From the NCBI GenBank assembly GCA_902518075.1, contig CABYEX010000005.1, positions 1 through 64,000 of the forward strand: DNA of 64,000 nt, given 5' to 3'. Source of the stretch: Halieaceae bacterium (lineage in GTDB: Bacteria > Pseudomonadota > Gammaproteobacteria > Pseudomonadales > Halieaceae). Shown piece by piece: positions 56,639 to 64,000 of the stretch. The notes beneath the pieces are model-generated. The model saw only the letters and a program-made list of their open reading frames with translations, was not told where the DNA came from and did not search any database. Within the stretch, counting starts at the first letter, position 1, and every line of letters begins with the position of its first letter. Position numbers and translations under genes: made by a program.

Positions 56639-57688
56639 GTGATCGAGACGGATCGTCTTTTAGTGCCTGACTCGGACGACCAGCGCGATGATGCGATGGA
56701 CCGTGCAATCCGACCGCGCAGGCTCGACGAGTACATTGGGCAACGTGCGGTGCGGGAACAAATGGAGATCTTCCTCTCAGCGGCGCGAGGCCGTGGAGAG
56801 CCGCTCGACCATACCTTGATCTTTGGCCCGCCGGGTCTGGGCAAGACCACACTCGCCAGCATCATTGCGGAGGAAATGGGTGTACAGCTGAAAACCACCA
56901 GCGGGCCCGTTTTGGAAAAGCCCGGTGACATTGCGGCCCTAATGACCAATCTCGAGCCCGGCGATGTGCTGTTTATCGACGAGATTCATCGCCTCAGCCC
57001 TCATGTTGAGGAAATCCTCTACCCTGCGATGGAGGACTATCAGCTCGACATTATGATCGGTGAGGGACCCGCCGCGCGCTCCATCAAGCTCAACTTGCCG
57101 CCTTTTACTTTGGTCGGCGCCACGACGCGTGCAGGATTGCTCACATCGCCACTGCGCGATCGCTTCGGCATTGTGCAGCGGCTGGAATTCTATGACGCCG
57201 CAGAGCTCACTGAAATCGTGAAGCGCTCAGCCAGCATTCTTGAGATTCCCAGCGATGATGAAGGCGCGGTGGCCATTGCCAAGCGCTCCAGAGGGACGCC
57301 GCGTATCGCCAATCGCCTGCTGCGTCGGGTTCGCGATTACGCCGAGGTGAAGGCCAACGGCGCGGTGACCGGCGGCACGGCAGAGGCTGCGCTTGATTTG
57401 CTCAACGTGGACGCCCTGGGTTTTGATCATTTTGATCGTCGATTGCTGCTCACCATGATTGAAAAGTTCGATGGTGGCCCGGTGGGGGTGGACAGCCTGG
57501 CAGCCGCACTGTCAGAGGAGCGGGGCACCATTGAGGATGTGTTGGAACCGTTCCTTATTCAGCAGGGGTTTATTTTGAGAACGCCGCGTGGCCGGATCGC
57601 GACGCGGCATGCATACGTCCATTTTGGCATCGCCTTTCAGGGGTCCGCGGCGGAAAACCTCAGCCTCGATCTGGATGAGTCATCGTGA
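56639..57688 (+). CDS. ruvB: Holliday junction branch migration helicase RuvB
   Basis: A 349-residue AAA+ motor. Walker A is [10 protein letters not shown], Walker [10 protein letters not shown], sensor 1 region LVGATTRAG and the arginine-finger part LRDRFG. The GTG at 56639 is chosen for AGGAGG 8 bases upstream. It overlaps ybgC by GTGA. Confidence 0.96.
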   Translation: MIETDRLLVPDSDDQRDDAMDRAIRPRRLDEYIGQRAVREQMEIFLSAARGRGEPLDHTLIFGPPGLGKTTLASIIAEEMGVQLKTTSGPVLEKPGDIAALMTNLEPGDVLFIDEIHRLSPHVEEILYPAMEDYQLDIMIGEGPAARSIKLNLPPFTLVGATTRAGLLTSPLRDRFGIVQRLEFYDAAELTEIVKRSASILEIPSDDEGAVAIAKRSRGTPRIANRLLRRVRDYAEVKANGAVTGGTAEAALDLLNVDALGFDHFDRRLLLTMIEKFDGGPVGVDSLAAALSEERGTIEDVLEPFLIQQGFILRTPRGRIATRHAYVHFGIAFQGSAAENLSLDLDESS

Positions 57689-58110
57689 CGGCGGAATTTT
57701 CGCTGCCGATTCGAGTCTATATCGAAGACACCGACGCCGGGGGCATTGTCTATTACGTCAACTACCTCAGGTATTTGGAGCGGGCACGCACTGAGTTGAT
57801 GCGGACCTTCGGTTTGGAAAGGGCCGCTGTCTCGGATGGGGGGCAGAACTTTGTGGTGTCGGACGTGTCGCTCTCCTACAAGGAACCTGCGCGTCTTGAT
57901 GATCAGTTGCATGCCACCGCAGTGATATCGGCGGTGGGTGGCGCCAAAGTGACATTCCACCAGACTGTGCGCCGAGATGATGCTGTGCTGGTGGCAGGGG
58001 TTATCCAGATCGCCTGCATCGATCGCGGAACGGGTCGCCCCACGCGGCTCGACGCAGACCTGCGGCAACAAATAGAGGCGACACTTGCTGCCACGGAGGA
58101 GGTCACATGA
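57685..58110 (+). CDS. ybgC: Tol-Pal-associated acyl-CoA thioesterase
   Basis: A 141-residue hot-dog-fold thioesterase. The signature [22 protein letters not shown] holds the catalytic Asp (cited in part: [10 protein letters not shown]). It starts at GTG 57685 inside the ruvB stop and overlaps tolQ by ATGA. Confidence 0.95.
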   Translation: MTAEFSLPIRVYIEDTDAGGIVYYVNYLRYLERARTELMRTFGLERAAVSDGGQNFVVSDVSLSYKEPARLDDQLHATAVISAVGGAKVTFHQTVRRDDAVLVAGVIQIACIDRGTGRPTRLDADLRQQIEATLAATEEVT

Positions 58111-58817
58111 CGCAAGAGCTGGGAGTGTTGGAGCTCATATTCGGTGCCAGTGCGCTGGTGCAGGCGGTGATGCTGCTACTGGTACTGGCGTCTCTGTCAT
58201 CGTGGTTTCTGATTGTGCAGCGCATGATGCTGATGCGTCGGGCTGACGACGAGCTACTGGTATTTGAGGAGCGATTCTGGTCTGGCATCGACCTCGCCCA
58301 GCTTTATCGCGAAGGCAATCAGGCGGTTGTGGATGGTCAATTGCCCACCGGTGTTGAGAGCCTGTTCCGCGCCGGCTTCAAGGAATTCTCGCGTCTGTCA
58401 CAACAATCCGATATGGATGCCGATGCGATTCTCGAGGGGTCGCGGCGAGCCATGCGCGTGGCACTGATGCGCGAGACAGACCGAGTCGAGCAGCACCTTC
58501 CTTTTCTGGCGTCCGTTGGTTCCACCAGTCCTTACATCGGACTGTTGGGTACAGTGTGGGGCATCATGCATTCCTTCAGGGGGCTGGCCAACGCGACACA
58601 GGCTACCTTGGCGACCGTGGCGCCGGGCATCTCGGAGGCGTTGATCGCCACGGCAATGGGGCTATTTGCCGCAATTCCAGCCGTCTTGGCCTATAACCGT
58701 CTGGCAGCCCGAAGCGACGCGCTGCTTAATAGGTATGAGACGTTTCTCGATGAGTTCTCGGGCATTCTGCAGCGCCAGACGTATGCGCTGAAAGCGAAAA
58801 AATTCCAGAGACCCTGA
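58107..58817 (+). CDS. tolQ: Tol-Pal system protein TolQ
   Basis: A 236-residue inner-membrane protein with three membrane segments (about 12-36 and two near 130-190, with VGSTSPYIGLLGTVWGIM and GLFAAIPAVLAYN). With TolR it forms the proton channel that drives TolA. GGAGG lies just before the ATG. Confidence 0.96.
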   Translation: MTQELGVLELIFGASALVQAVMLLLVLASLSSWFLIVQRMMLMRRADDELLVFEERFWSGIDLAQLYREGNQAVVDGQLPTGVESLFRAGFKEFSRLSQQSDMDADAILEGSRRAMRVALMRETDRVEQHLPFLASVGSTSPYIGLLGTVWGIMHSFRGLANATQATLATVAPGISEALIATAMGLFAAIPAVLAYNRLAARSDALLNRYETFLDEFSGILQRQTYALKAKKFQRP

Positions 58818-58819
58818 TC

Positions 58820-59236
58820 ATGCGTCGACGCCGGATGCTCGCAGAAATCAATGTCGTGCCTTATATCGACGTGATGTTGGTGCTGTTGGTGATCTTTATG
58901 GTGACGGCACCTATGCTAATGCAGGGCGTCGAGGTGGACTTGCCTGATGCCGATGCTGCGCCAGTCAAAGATCAGGACGCCGAACCGTTAATCGTCTCGA
59001 TCGACGATCGCGGCCAACTGTTTCTCAATCTAGGTGCCGATGAAAATCAGGCGCTTGAACTGGCGACGATTCGTCAGAGGGTGGCTGCTGTGCTGAGGCG
59101 CACGCCCGACAAGCCGGTACTGGTATGGGGCGATCAGAAGGTGGCCTACGGGGACGTCGTAGTGGTCATGACTGCGTTGCAGGAAGCTGGTGCGCCCACA
59201 GTGGGTTTGGTGACCGAGAGTCCGGCTGGGAACTGA
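58820..59236 (+). CDS. tolR: Tol-Pal system protein TolR
   Basis: A 138-residue protein with one membrane segment, INVVPYIDVMLVLLVIFMVT, that holds the conserved channel Asp, and an ExbD-like periplasmic domain. Its stop overlaps tolA (TGATG). Confidence 0.96.
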   Translation: MRRRRMLAEINVVPYIDVMLVLLVIFMVTAPMLMQGVEVDLPDADAAPVKDQDAEPLIVSIDDRGQLFLNLGADENQALELATIRQRVAAVLRRTPDKPVLVWGDQKVAYGDVVVVMTALQEAGAPTVGLVTESPAGN

Positions 59237-59925
59237 TGTCAGCGGATCGGGTGCTTTTCACGGGTCTGCCCGCCATCCTGACACTGGCAGTGCATGGGAT
59301 GCTGGTCCTGATGTTGGTGGTGCGCTGGACAGGCCCTAGTGAAGTGATCGCGGCCGCTCCGAGCATTCAGCCGATTCAAGCCAGCCTGGTTCAGTCAGAG
59401 ACGTTGAAGCCAAAACCCAAGCCGAAAGCCAAACCCAAACCAAAGTCGAAACCTGAGCCTCAACCGGCGACAGAGCAGGCTCCTCAGCCAGCGCCCGAGC
59501 CCAAACCCGCGGAAGTCGAGAAGCCCGAGCCGGCGCTGGACGCAGAGCAGTTGGCGGCGTTGACCCGAAACGAGATCGATTCTCTTGTCGATGCAGAGAT
59601 ATCGGCCGCGGGCGCTAATGAGCTGAGCTTGCGTGACGTGGTGGCAGCCACTATTAGGGCGTCGGTCATCAATCGCTGGACTCGGCCACCCAGTGCTCGC
59701 AACGGTATGGTATCGATATTGTCGATACAATTGGTACCGACAGGTGAGGTGGTAGGCGTCAGCGTGCTGCAGTCCAGCGGCAACACCGCCTTCGACCGCA
59801 GCGCCATGACAGCAGTGGAACGGACAGGGCGATTTCCCGAGGTTGCCAAGCTTGATAACCGCACATTTGAGGCTAACTTTCGGCGATTTCAGCTGATATT
59901 CAAGCCCGAAGACTTGAGGTATTAG
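59236..59925 (+). CDS. tolA: Tol-Pal system protein TolA (short)
   Basis: A 229-residue TolA, much shorter than the roughly 420-residue E. coli form. One membrane segment (about 8-30) is followed by a short Pro-Lys linker (PKPKPKAKPKPKSKPEPQ) instead of a long Ala-rich helix, and a C-terminal TonB_C-like domain (VISVLQSSGN-type VGVSVLQSSGNTAFDRSAM). The ATG at 59236 overlaps the tolR stop. Confidence 0.93.
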   Translation: MSADRVLFTGLPAILTLAVHGMLVLMLVVRWTGPSEVIAAAPSIQPIQASLVQSETLKPKPKPKAKPKPKSKPEPQPATEQAPQPAPEPKPAEVEKPEPALDAEQLAALTRNEIDSLVDAEISAAGANELSLRDVVAATIRASVINRWTRPPSARNGMVSILSIQLVPTGEVVGVSVLQSSGNTAFDRSAMTAVERTGRFPEVAKLDNRTFEANFRRFQLIFKPEDLRY

Positions 59926-61218
59926 ATGGTGTTAGCGAGACGCGGGTTCATTTTGTTTGCGCTGCTGCTGGCATTGGCCGCCCGCGCAGAGCTGCAGATC
60001 GAAATTAATCAGGGAGTGGAGAATCCCACGCCCATTGCGGTGGTGCCATTTGCCTGGCAAGGGGTCGGCTCGCCGCCTGCGGATGTTTCACAGATTGTCG
60101 ATTCGGATCTGGCCCGCAGTGGCCAGTTCTCACCTGTCAGCCGGCGTGACATGCTGAGCTATCCCACCCGCGAGTCAGAGCTTTTTTTCCGGGACTGGCG
60201 GGCGATTTCTGCCGAGTATGTGCTAATCGGCCGGGTCACCGTGGGGTCACAGGCGCGCATTGATTTTCAACTATTTGATACCACTCGTCAGGAAGCCGTG
60301 GCGGACGGCACCGTAACAGGACCTGTTGCGGAACTGCGTATGTTGGCGCATCGGGTGTCCGACTCAGTATATGAAACCTTGACGGGTATCCCTGGTGCTT
60401 TCGCAACGCGACTCCTTTACGTTTCGGTGACCCGCAATCCGGACGGCAAAGATTTTTATCGCCTGACGCTGGCGGATGCCGACGGGCGCCGGCCCATCGT
60501 CCTTCTGGAGGGACGAGACCCTATATTGGCCCCGGCGTGGTCGCCCGACGGCACCGAGGTGGCCTATGTATCGTTTGAGACTTCAAGACCAGCTATTTAC
60601 CGGCAGAATCTGCGCACCGGTGAGCGTGAGCAGTTGACGAATTTCAAAGGTTTGAACAACTCGCCCGCGTGGTCGCCGGATGGAGACAGTATGGCGCTGG
60701 TGTTGTCCAAGGACGGCAATCCGGATATCTACCTCTTGAATCTGAAGAGCCGCGCCTTGACCCGTCTGACCCGCCATTTTGCGATCGACACAGAGCCGAC
60801 CTGGATGCCCGATGGCAAATCACTGTTGTTTACGTCAGACCGGGGCGGACGACCGCAAATCTATCGCTACGACCTGCGGACCCAAAAAATACAGCGGGTC
60901 ACTTTTGAGGGGCGCTACAACGCCCGTGCGCGGGTTGCGCAGGATGGCCGCAATGTCGCGTTGGTCCATCAGCGAAACGGTCGGTACCACATCGCGGTAT
61001 TTGATTTGGTGACGGACAGACTGACGGTGCTGACCGAGACGAGTCTTGATGAGAGCCCCAGTATCGCGCCTAACGGCTCGATCGTGCTCTATGCCACCAA
61101 ACGCGGTGAAGACAGCATTCTCGGTGCGGTGGCGGTCGACGGTGGTGTGCGATTCAGCCTGCCAGCCCGTCAGGGTAGTGTTCAAGAGCCCGCTTGGTCG
61201 CCTTACGTGACGCCCTAG
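59926..61218 (+). CDS. tolB: Tol-Pal system beta-propeller protein TolB
   Basis: A 430-residue periplasmic protein with a signal peptide ([14 protein letters not shown]), an N-terminal domain and a six-blade propeller with repeats such as [29 protein letters not shown] and [15 protein letters not shown]. It binds Pal and TolA. Confidence 0.96.
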   Translation: MVLARRGFILFALLLALAARAELQIEINQGVENPTPIAVVPFAWQGVGSPPADVSQIVDSDLARSGQFSPVSRRDMLSYPTRESELFFRDWRAISAEYVLIGRVTVGSQARIDFQLFDTTRQEAVADGTVTGPVAELRMLAHRVSDSVYETLTGIPGAFATRLLYVSVTRNPDGKDFYRLTLADADGRRPIVLLEGRDPILAPAWSPDGTEVAYVSFETSRPAIYRQNLRTGEREQLTNFKGLNNSPAWSPDGDSMALVLSKDGNPDIYLLNLKSRALTRLTRHFAIDTEPTWMPDGKSLLFTSDRGGRPQIYRYDLRTQKIQRVTFEGRYNARARVAQDGRNVALVHQRNGRYHIAVFDLVTDRLTVLTETSLDESPSIAPNGSIVLYATKRGEDSILGAVAVDGGVRFSLPARQGSVQEPAWSPYVTP

Positions 61219-61397
61219 GCTTTCTGTCACTGTTGGATTTCTGAAGAAAGTGTTTTTAAAAGTGGACTATTGTTGGCTGTTGTAAATGCGCTGTTCGTTT
61301 GGTGCAAAATTTCTGGGCTTCAACGCGAGAAAATTACCCATATATGCGCTACATTACGGCAAGTTGAGGTTCCAGTGACTTGGGAAGGACTAACAGT

Positions 61398-61922
61398 ATG
61401 AAAAATGTAACGCTGAGTGCGAAGTGGTTAGGTGTGGTTTTTGCTGCACTGTTTCTGGCGGCATGTTCCAGCAACGAAACCAAAGAAGCAGAAGCTGCGG
61501 CCGCTGCTGCTGCTGAGCAGGCCGCTGAAGACGCTGCCGCACGCGAGGCGGAGCAACAGGCGCAGGCTGCTGCTCAAGAGACACGTGAAGCGGCTGCTGC
61601 CAACGTAGGAACCGTTTTTTACTTTGACTTCGATAGCTCGTCGTTGACCGACGAAGCCCGCGGGCAGGTGGATGCTCATATCGCCGCGCTGCTGGGTAAC
61701 AATGACAGCGTCCGACTCGAAGGCCATACCGATGAGCGTGGCACGCGTGAGTACAACCTCGCCTTGGGTGAGCGGCGTGCGAATGCCGTGCGCGATTACA
61801 TGGTCGCTAACGGTGTGCCTAGCTACCGCATCGAAACCATCAGCTATGGTGAAGAAAACCCGGTTGCTTATGGCTCTGGCGAGTCCAACTGGCAGCAGAA
61901 CCGCCGCGTTGAGCTCAAATAA
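61398..61922 (+). CDS. pal: Peptidoglycan-associated lipoprotein
   Basis: A 174-residue lipoprotein: signal peptide with lipobox LAAC, an Ala/Glu-rich helical linker (about 30-70) and an OmpA-like domain with YFDFDSSSLT and LEGHTDERGTREYNLALG. It ties the outer membrane to peptidoglycan. The ATG at 61398 follows GGGAAGGA by about 8 bases. Confidence 0.96.
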   Translation: MKNVTLSAKWLGVVFAALFLAACSSNETKEAEAAAAAAAEQAAEDAAAREAEQQAQAAAQETREAAAANVGTVFYFDFDSSSLTDEARGQVDAHIAALLGNNDSVRLEGHTDERGTREYNLALGERRANAVRDYMVANGVPSYRIETISYGEENPVAYGSGESNWQQNRRVELK

Positions 61923-61936
61923 CTGAGGATCTCACT

Positions 61937-62824
61937 TTGACAGTGTTACCCATCAAGCCGGCGTTGTGCGCCGGCTTTTTGTTGTTGGGCACCTCATTAC
62001 AGGTTGCGCAAGTCTTTGCTCAGGACTACGTGGATGTGGAGGCGGAGCGTCGCGCCGCTTCGCAGGCACCTGTTGAAGAGGCGTCGGAGGTGGCACCCGC
62101 CGCGTCTTATCCCCGCATTCAGCCGTACTCCGGTTCTACAACGGTGGCGCAACCGCCCGTGGAAACCACAGCCGCGCCGATCACGGGTACTGATCCAGGC
62201 AGCCTGATGCTCCGCGTGCAGCAACTTGAGGCTGACGTGCGCCGACTGAACGGCTTGCTTGAGGAAGCCGCCCAGGCGCTGCAGCTCCTGGAAACACAGA
62301 GCCTCGAGCGCTACGTCGATCTGGATCGTCGTCTGGCGTCGGGTGTCGCTGCGGGGATCGATGAGAGCACAGGGTCGACGGGTGTCGCGCCAATAACTGC
62401 GGCATCGGAGACCCCTGCGGCCTCACGAGCCGTCGATGCGCAAGAGGGGGAGGAGGCCGCTTATCGGGCTGCCTACGAACTGGTGCGCGAGCGGGAGTTT
62501 AATGATGCTGTTGCGGCGTTCACGGCGTTTCTCGCCGACTTCCCGTTTGGGCGATATTCGCCCAATGCCCATTACTGGCTGGGGGAGCTTTTTTTGGTCC
62601 TGGACCCCCCCGATCCTGAATTGGCGCGACAGAACTTTAAATTACTGCTTAATCAATACCCTTCTGATCCCAAGGTGCCCGACGCCCTGTATAAGCTGGG
62701 CCGGGTACAGTTCATCAAAGGTAACCGCCAGCGCTCGAAGGAGTATCTAGACGAGGTGATTCGGGAGTATCCCTCCCACGCGGCCGCACAGCTAGCGCGG
62801 CAGTTTTTGCTGGAGAACTTCTAG
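61937..62824 (+). CDS. cpoB: Tol-Pal system protein CpoB (YbgF)
   Basis: A 295-residue periplasmic protein. A signal peptide ends near VFAQ, a short coiled coil (about 90-130) follows, and TPR-like repeats close the protein (AYELVREREFNDAVAAF, YWLGELFLVL, YKLGRVQF). CpoB links PBP1B function to Tol. The start is TTG at 61937 (GAGG 9 bases upstream) or GTG at 61943. A terminator-like hairpin lies within its first codons. Confidence 0.92.
   Translation: MTVLPIKPALCAGFLLLGTSLQVAQVFAQDYVDVEAERRAASQAPVEEASEVAPAASYPRIQPYSGSTTVAQPPVETTAAPITGTDPGSLMLRVQQLEADVRRLNGLLEEAAQALQLLETQSLERYVDLDRRLASGVAAGIDESTGSTGVAPITAASETPAASRAVDAQEGEEAAYRAAYELVREREFNDAVAAFTAFLADFPFGRYSPNAHYWLGELFLVLDPPDPELARQNFKLLLNQYPSDPKVPDALYKLGRVQFIKGNRQRSKEYLDEVIREYPSHAAAQLARQFLLENF
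61955..61980 (+). terminator. Terminator-like hairpin inside the cpoB signal-peptide codons
   Basis: The 9-bp stem AAGCCGGCG-TTGTG-CGCCGGCTT is followed by TTT. It lies 32 bases after the pal stop codon yet within the cpoB reading frame. It could end part of the pal transcripts or act as an attenuator, so that cpoB is made at a lower level than pal. Confidence 0.7.
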
Positions 62825-62938
62825 AAAGAGGCCGACACGCGCTATAGGCGGACTTCGCGGTTGGCCATTATGAATTTCATGCCCTGCCGGGGCTTGAATT
62901 TTCACCCGTTAGCGTTAGCATACGCGCCTTCTGTTTTC

Positions 62939-63014
62939 GGGCCGTTAGCTCAGTCGGTAGAGCAGTTGGCTTTTAACCAATTGGTCGCTGGTTCGAACCC
63001 AGCACGGCCCACCA
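62939..63014 (+). tRNA. tRNA-Lys (anticodon TTT)
   Basis: A 76-base tRNA with an acceptor stem GGGCCGT/ACGGCCC, a D-arm with AGCTCAGTCGGTAGAGC, an anticodon loop CTTTTAA giving anticodon TTT, a T-arm with GGTTCGAACCC, discriminator A and an encoded CCA. Confidence 0.97.
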
Positions 63015-63021
63015 TTACAGC

Positions 63022-63047
63022 AAACCACCCAAGGGTGGTTTTTTTTT
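63022..63047 (+). terminator. Intrinsic terminator of tRNA-Lys
   Basis: The stem AAACCACCC-AA-GGGTGGTTT is followed by a long T run. It begins 8 bases after the tRNA's CCA end. Confidence 0.9.
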
Positions 63048-63127
63048 AAATTTACCGCGATGACGCGGCAAGTCAGTAAGCGCTGTGTGATCACGACCGT
63101 AATAGTATTGTCCTCATGGAGTTGTCA

Positions 63128-64000
63128 ATGTCCCCAACCTTTCATCCTCCGCAGCGCACACTGATGGGACCAGGACCTTCCGATGTCTCCTCGCGGGTTT
63201 TGGCGGCATCGGCGCGTCCAACGATTGGTCATCTGGATCCTGAATTTGTGAGACTGATGGATGACGTTAAACGTTTGCTGCAGTTCGCCTTCCAAACTCA
63301 AAACGAGTTGACCATTCCGCTATCCGCTCCTGGTTCTGCTGGGATGGAGGCGGCGTTTGTCAATTTGCTGGAGCCAGGCGATACCGCCATTGTTTGCCAG
63401 AACGGTGTTTTCGGTGGACGAATGAAGGAGAACGTCGAGCGATGTGGAGCCAAAGTGGCGTTGGTGCAGGACCGTTGGGGCGACCCGGTAGACCCTGAAA
63501 AAGTGTCTGCAGCGATCCAAGCTAACCCCAACGCTAAAGTACTCGCATTTGTTCATGCAGAGACCTCTACGGGGGTGCGTAGCGATGCGGAGCAACTCTG
63601 TCAGCTTGCAAAAGCCGCGGGTATTTTGACCATTGTGGATGCCGTGACATCTCTTGCGGGCATTGATCTAAAGGTCGATGCCTGGGGTGCGGATGTCGTC
63701 TATTCGGGCACGCAGAAATGTCTATCCAGCTTGCCGGGTATTGCACCGATCACTTTCAGTCCCGATGCAGTCGCTGCGATCACATCGCGCACCCATAAAG
63801 TGCAGAGCTGGTTTCTGGATATGAACTTGATCATGGGCTACTGGGGTGAGGGGGCAAAGCGTGCCTACCATCACACCGCACCCGTTAACGCAATCTATGC
63901 GCTCCACGAGTCCCTCCTGATGCTGGAAGAGGAAGGCCTTCTGGAGAGCTTTGCACGTCATCGTGAGAATCATGCCGCATTGGCTACCGGGCTTGCGGAG
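63128..64000 (+). CDS. Class V aminotransferase, serine/alanine--glyoxylate type (3' truncated)
   Basis: The frame is open from the ATG at 63128 to the window's end (291 codons). GGAG lies 6 bases before this ATG, so it is preferred to an ATG at 63116. It is a fold-type I PLP enzyme: MGPGPSDVSSRV, a GSAGMEAAF phosphate loop, VDAVTSLAGIDL and the Schiff-base lysine of YSGTQKCLSSLPG. These fit serine-glyoxylate or alanine-glyoxylate aminotransferases. The C-terminus is outside the window. Confidence 0.9.
   Translation, partial: MSPTFHPPQRTLMGPGPSDVSSRVLAASARPTIGHLDPEFVRLMDDVKRLLQFAFQTQNELTIPLSAPGSAGMEAAFVNLLEPGDTAIVCQNGVFGGRMKENVERCGAKVALVQDRWGDPVDPEKVSAAIQANPNAKVLAFVHAETSTGVRSDAEQLCQLAKAAGILTIVDAVTSLAGIDLKVDAWGADVVYSGTQKCLSSLPGIAPITFSPDAVAAITSRTHKVQSWFLDMNLIMGYWGEGAKRAYHHTAPVNAIYALHESLLMLEEEGLLESFARHRENHAALATGLAE

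Noticed and set aside
62861..63049. A 62-codon open frame across the tRNA region
   Set aside because: It reads through the tRNA-Lys gene; the peptide contains the VAGSNPARPT string typical of translated tRNA T-arms.
1..64000. CRISPR arrays, insertion sequences, prophage genes or attachment sites
   Set aside because: No regularly spaced repeats, transposase or integrase motifs, or matching end repeats were seen.

Overview
The window looks like chromosomal DNA from a Gram-negative gammaproteobacterium, most likely a marine member of the Halieaceae (OM60/NOR5) or a close relative. This placement is inference. It rests on the complete ruvCAB-ybgC-tolQRAB-pal-cpoB block, the rsfS-rlmH-mrdA-rodA-mltB-rlpA-dacA-ybeD-lipB cell-wall block, a class Ia NrdA with two ATP cones, a TonB-dependent receptor, and a large acyl-CoA/Rieske/P450 catabolic island. 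No rRNA or other taxonomic marker is present. Codon use is moderately GC-rich.

Layout. 1-3.2 kb holds the end of a glycerolipid acyltransferase gene, a DinG-type helicase and yqcC. 3.3-27.1 kb is a catabolic island of about 20 genes in divergent operons: an acyl-CoA ligase, three acyl-CoA dehydrogenases, three short-chain dehydrogenases, a thiolase-fold protein with a DUF35 partner, two Rieske oxygenases and a Rieske ferredoxin, a cytochrome P450, a KstD-like flavoprotein with a Tat-type leader, three paralogous MDR reductases, two SnoaL-like proteins, an ABM-type monooxygenase, a TetR regulator and a TonB-dependent receptor. GFA-family and esterase genes follow (27.5-29.0 kb). 29.1-38.6 kb is housekeeping: nrdB-nrdA, argF-argD, grxD, proA, nadD and rsfS. 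38.6-46.0 kb covers rlmH, cell-wall elongation, lipoyl transfer; then prfC, a glutathione peroxidase and a glutamine-synthetase-family gene. 49.5-57.7 kb has a decayed lytic transglycosylase, proS, an HU-like gene, an fmdB-like gene, aspS, yebC and ruvCAB. 57.7-62.8 kb is the Tol-Pal operon. The window ends with tRNA-Lys(TTT) and the 5' part of a class V aminotransferase gene.

How the catabolic genes may work together. The receptor would bring a hydrophobic substrate across the outer membrane. P450, Rieske oxygenases, SDRs, MDR reductases and the KstD-like flavoprotein would oxidise and reduce rings or side chains. The ligase would activate a carboxylate to a CoA thioester, the dehydrogenases would desaturate it, and the thiolase-fold/DUF35 pair would cleave a C-C bond. 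This set resembles steroid, bile-acid or cyclic terpenoid catabolism, but the substrate cannot be read from the sequence.

The most notable observation is a shared 14-base operator-like word, A-R-Y-A-A-G-C-N-N-G-M-Y-K-G. It occurs in all four divergent promoter regions of the island and upstream of the TonB receptor, with a weaker second copy in one of them. It probably defines a regulon controlled by the TetR protein encoded inside the island. Other notable points are a signal-peptide-bearing lytic transglycosylase pseudogene beside proS with an in-frame amber codon, a strong terminator-like hairpin inside the signal-peptide codons of cpoB, and an AT-richer patch at 18.0-20.6 kb.
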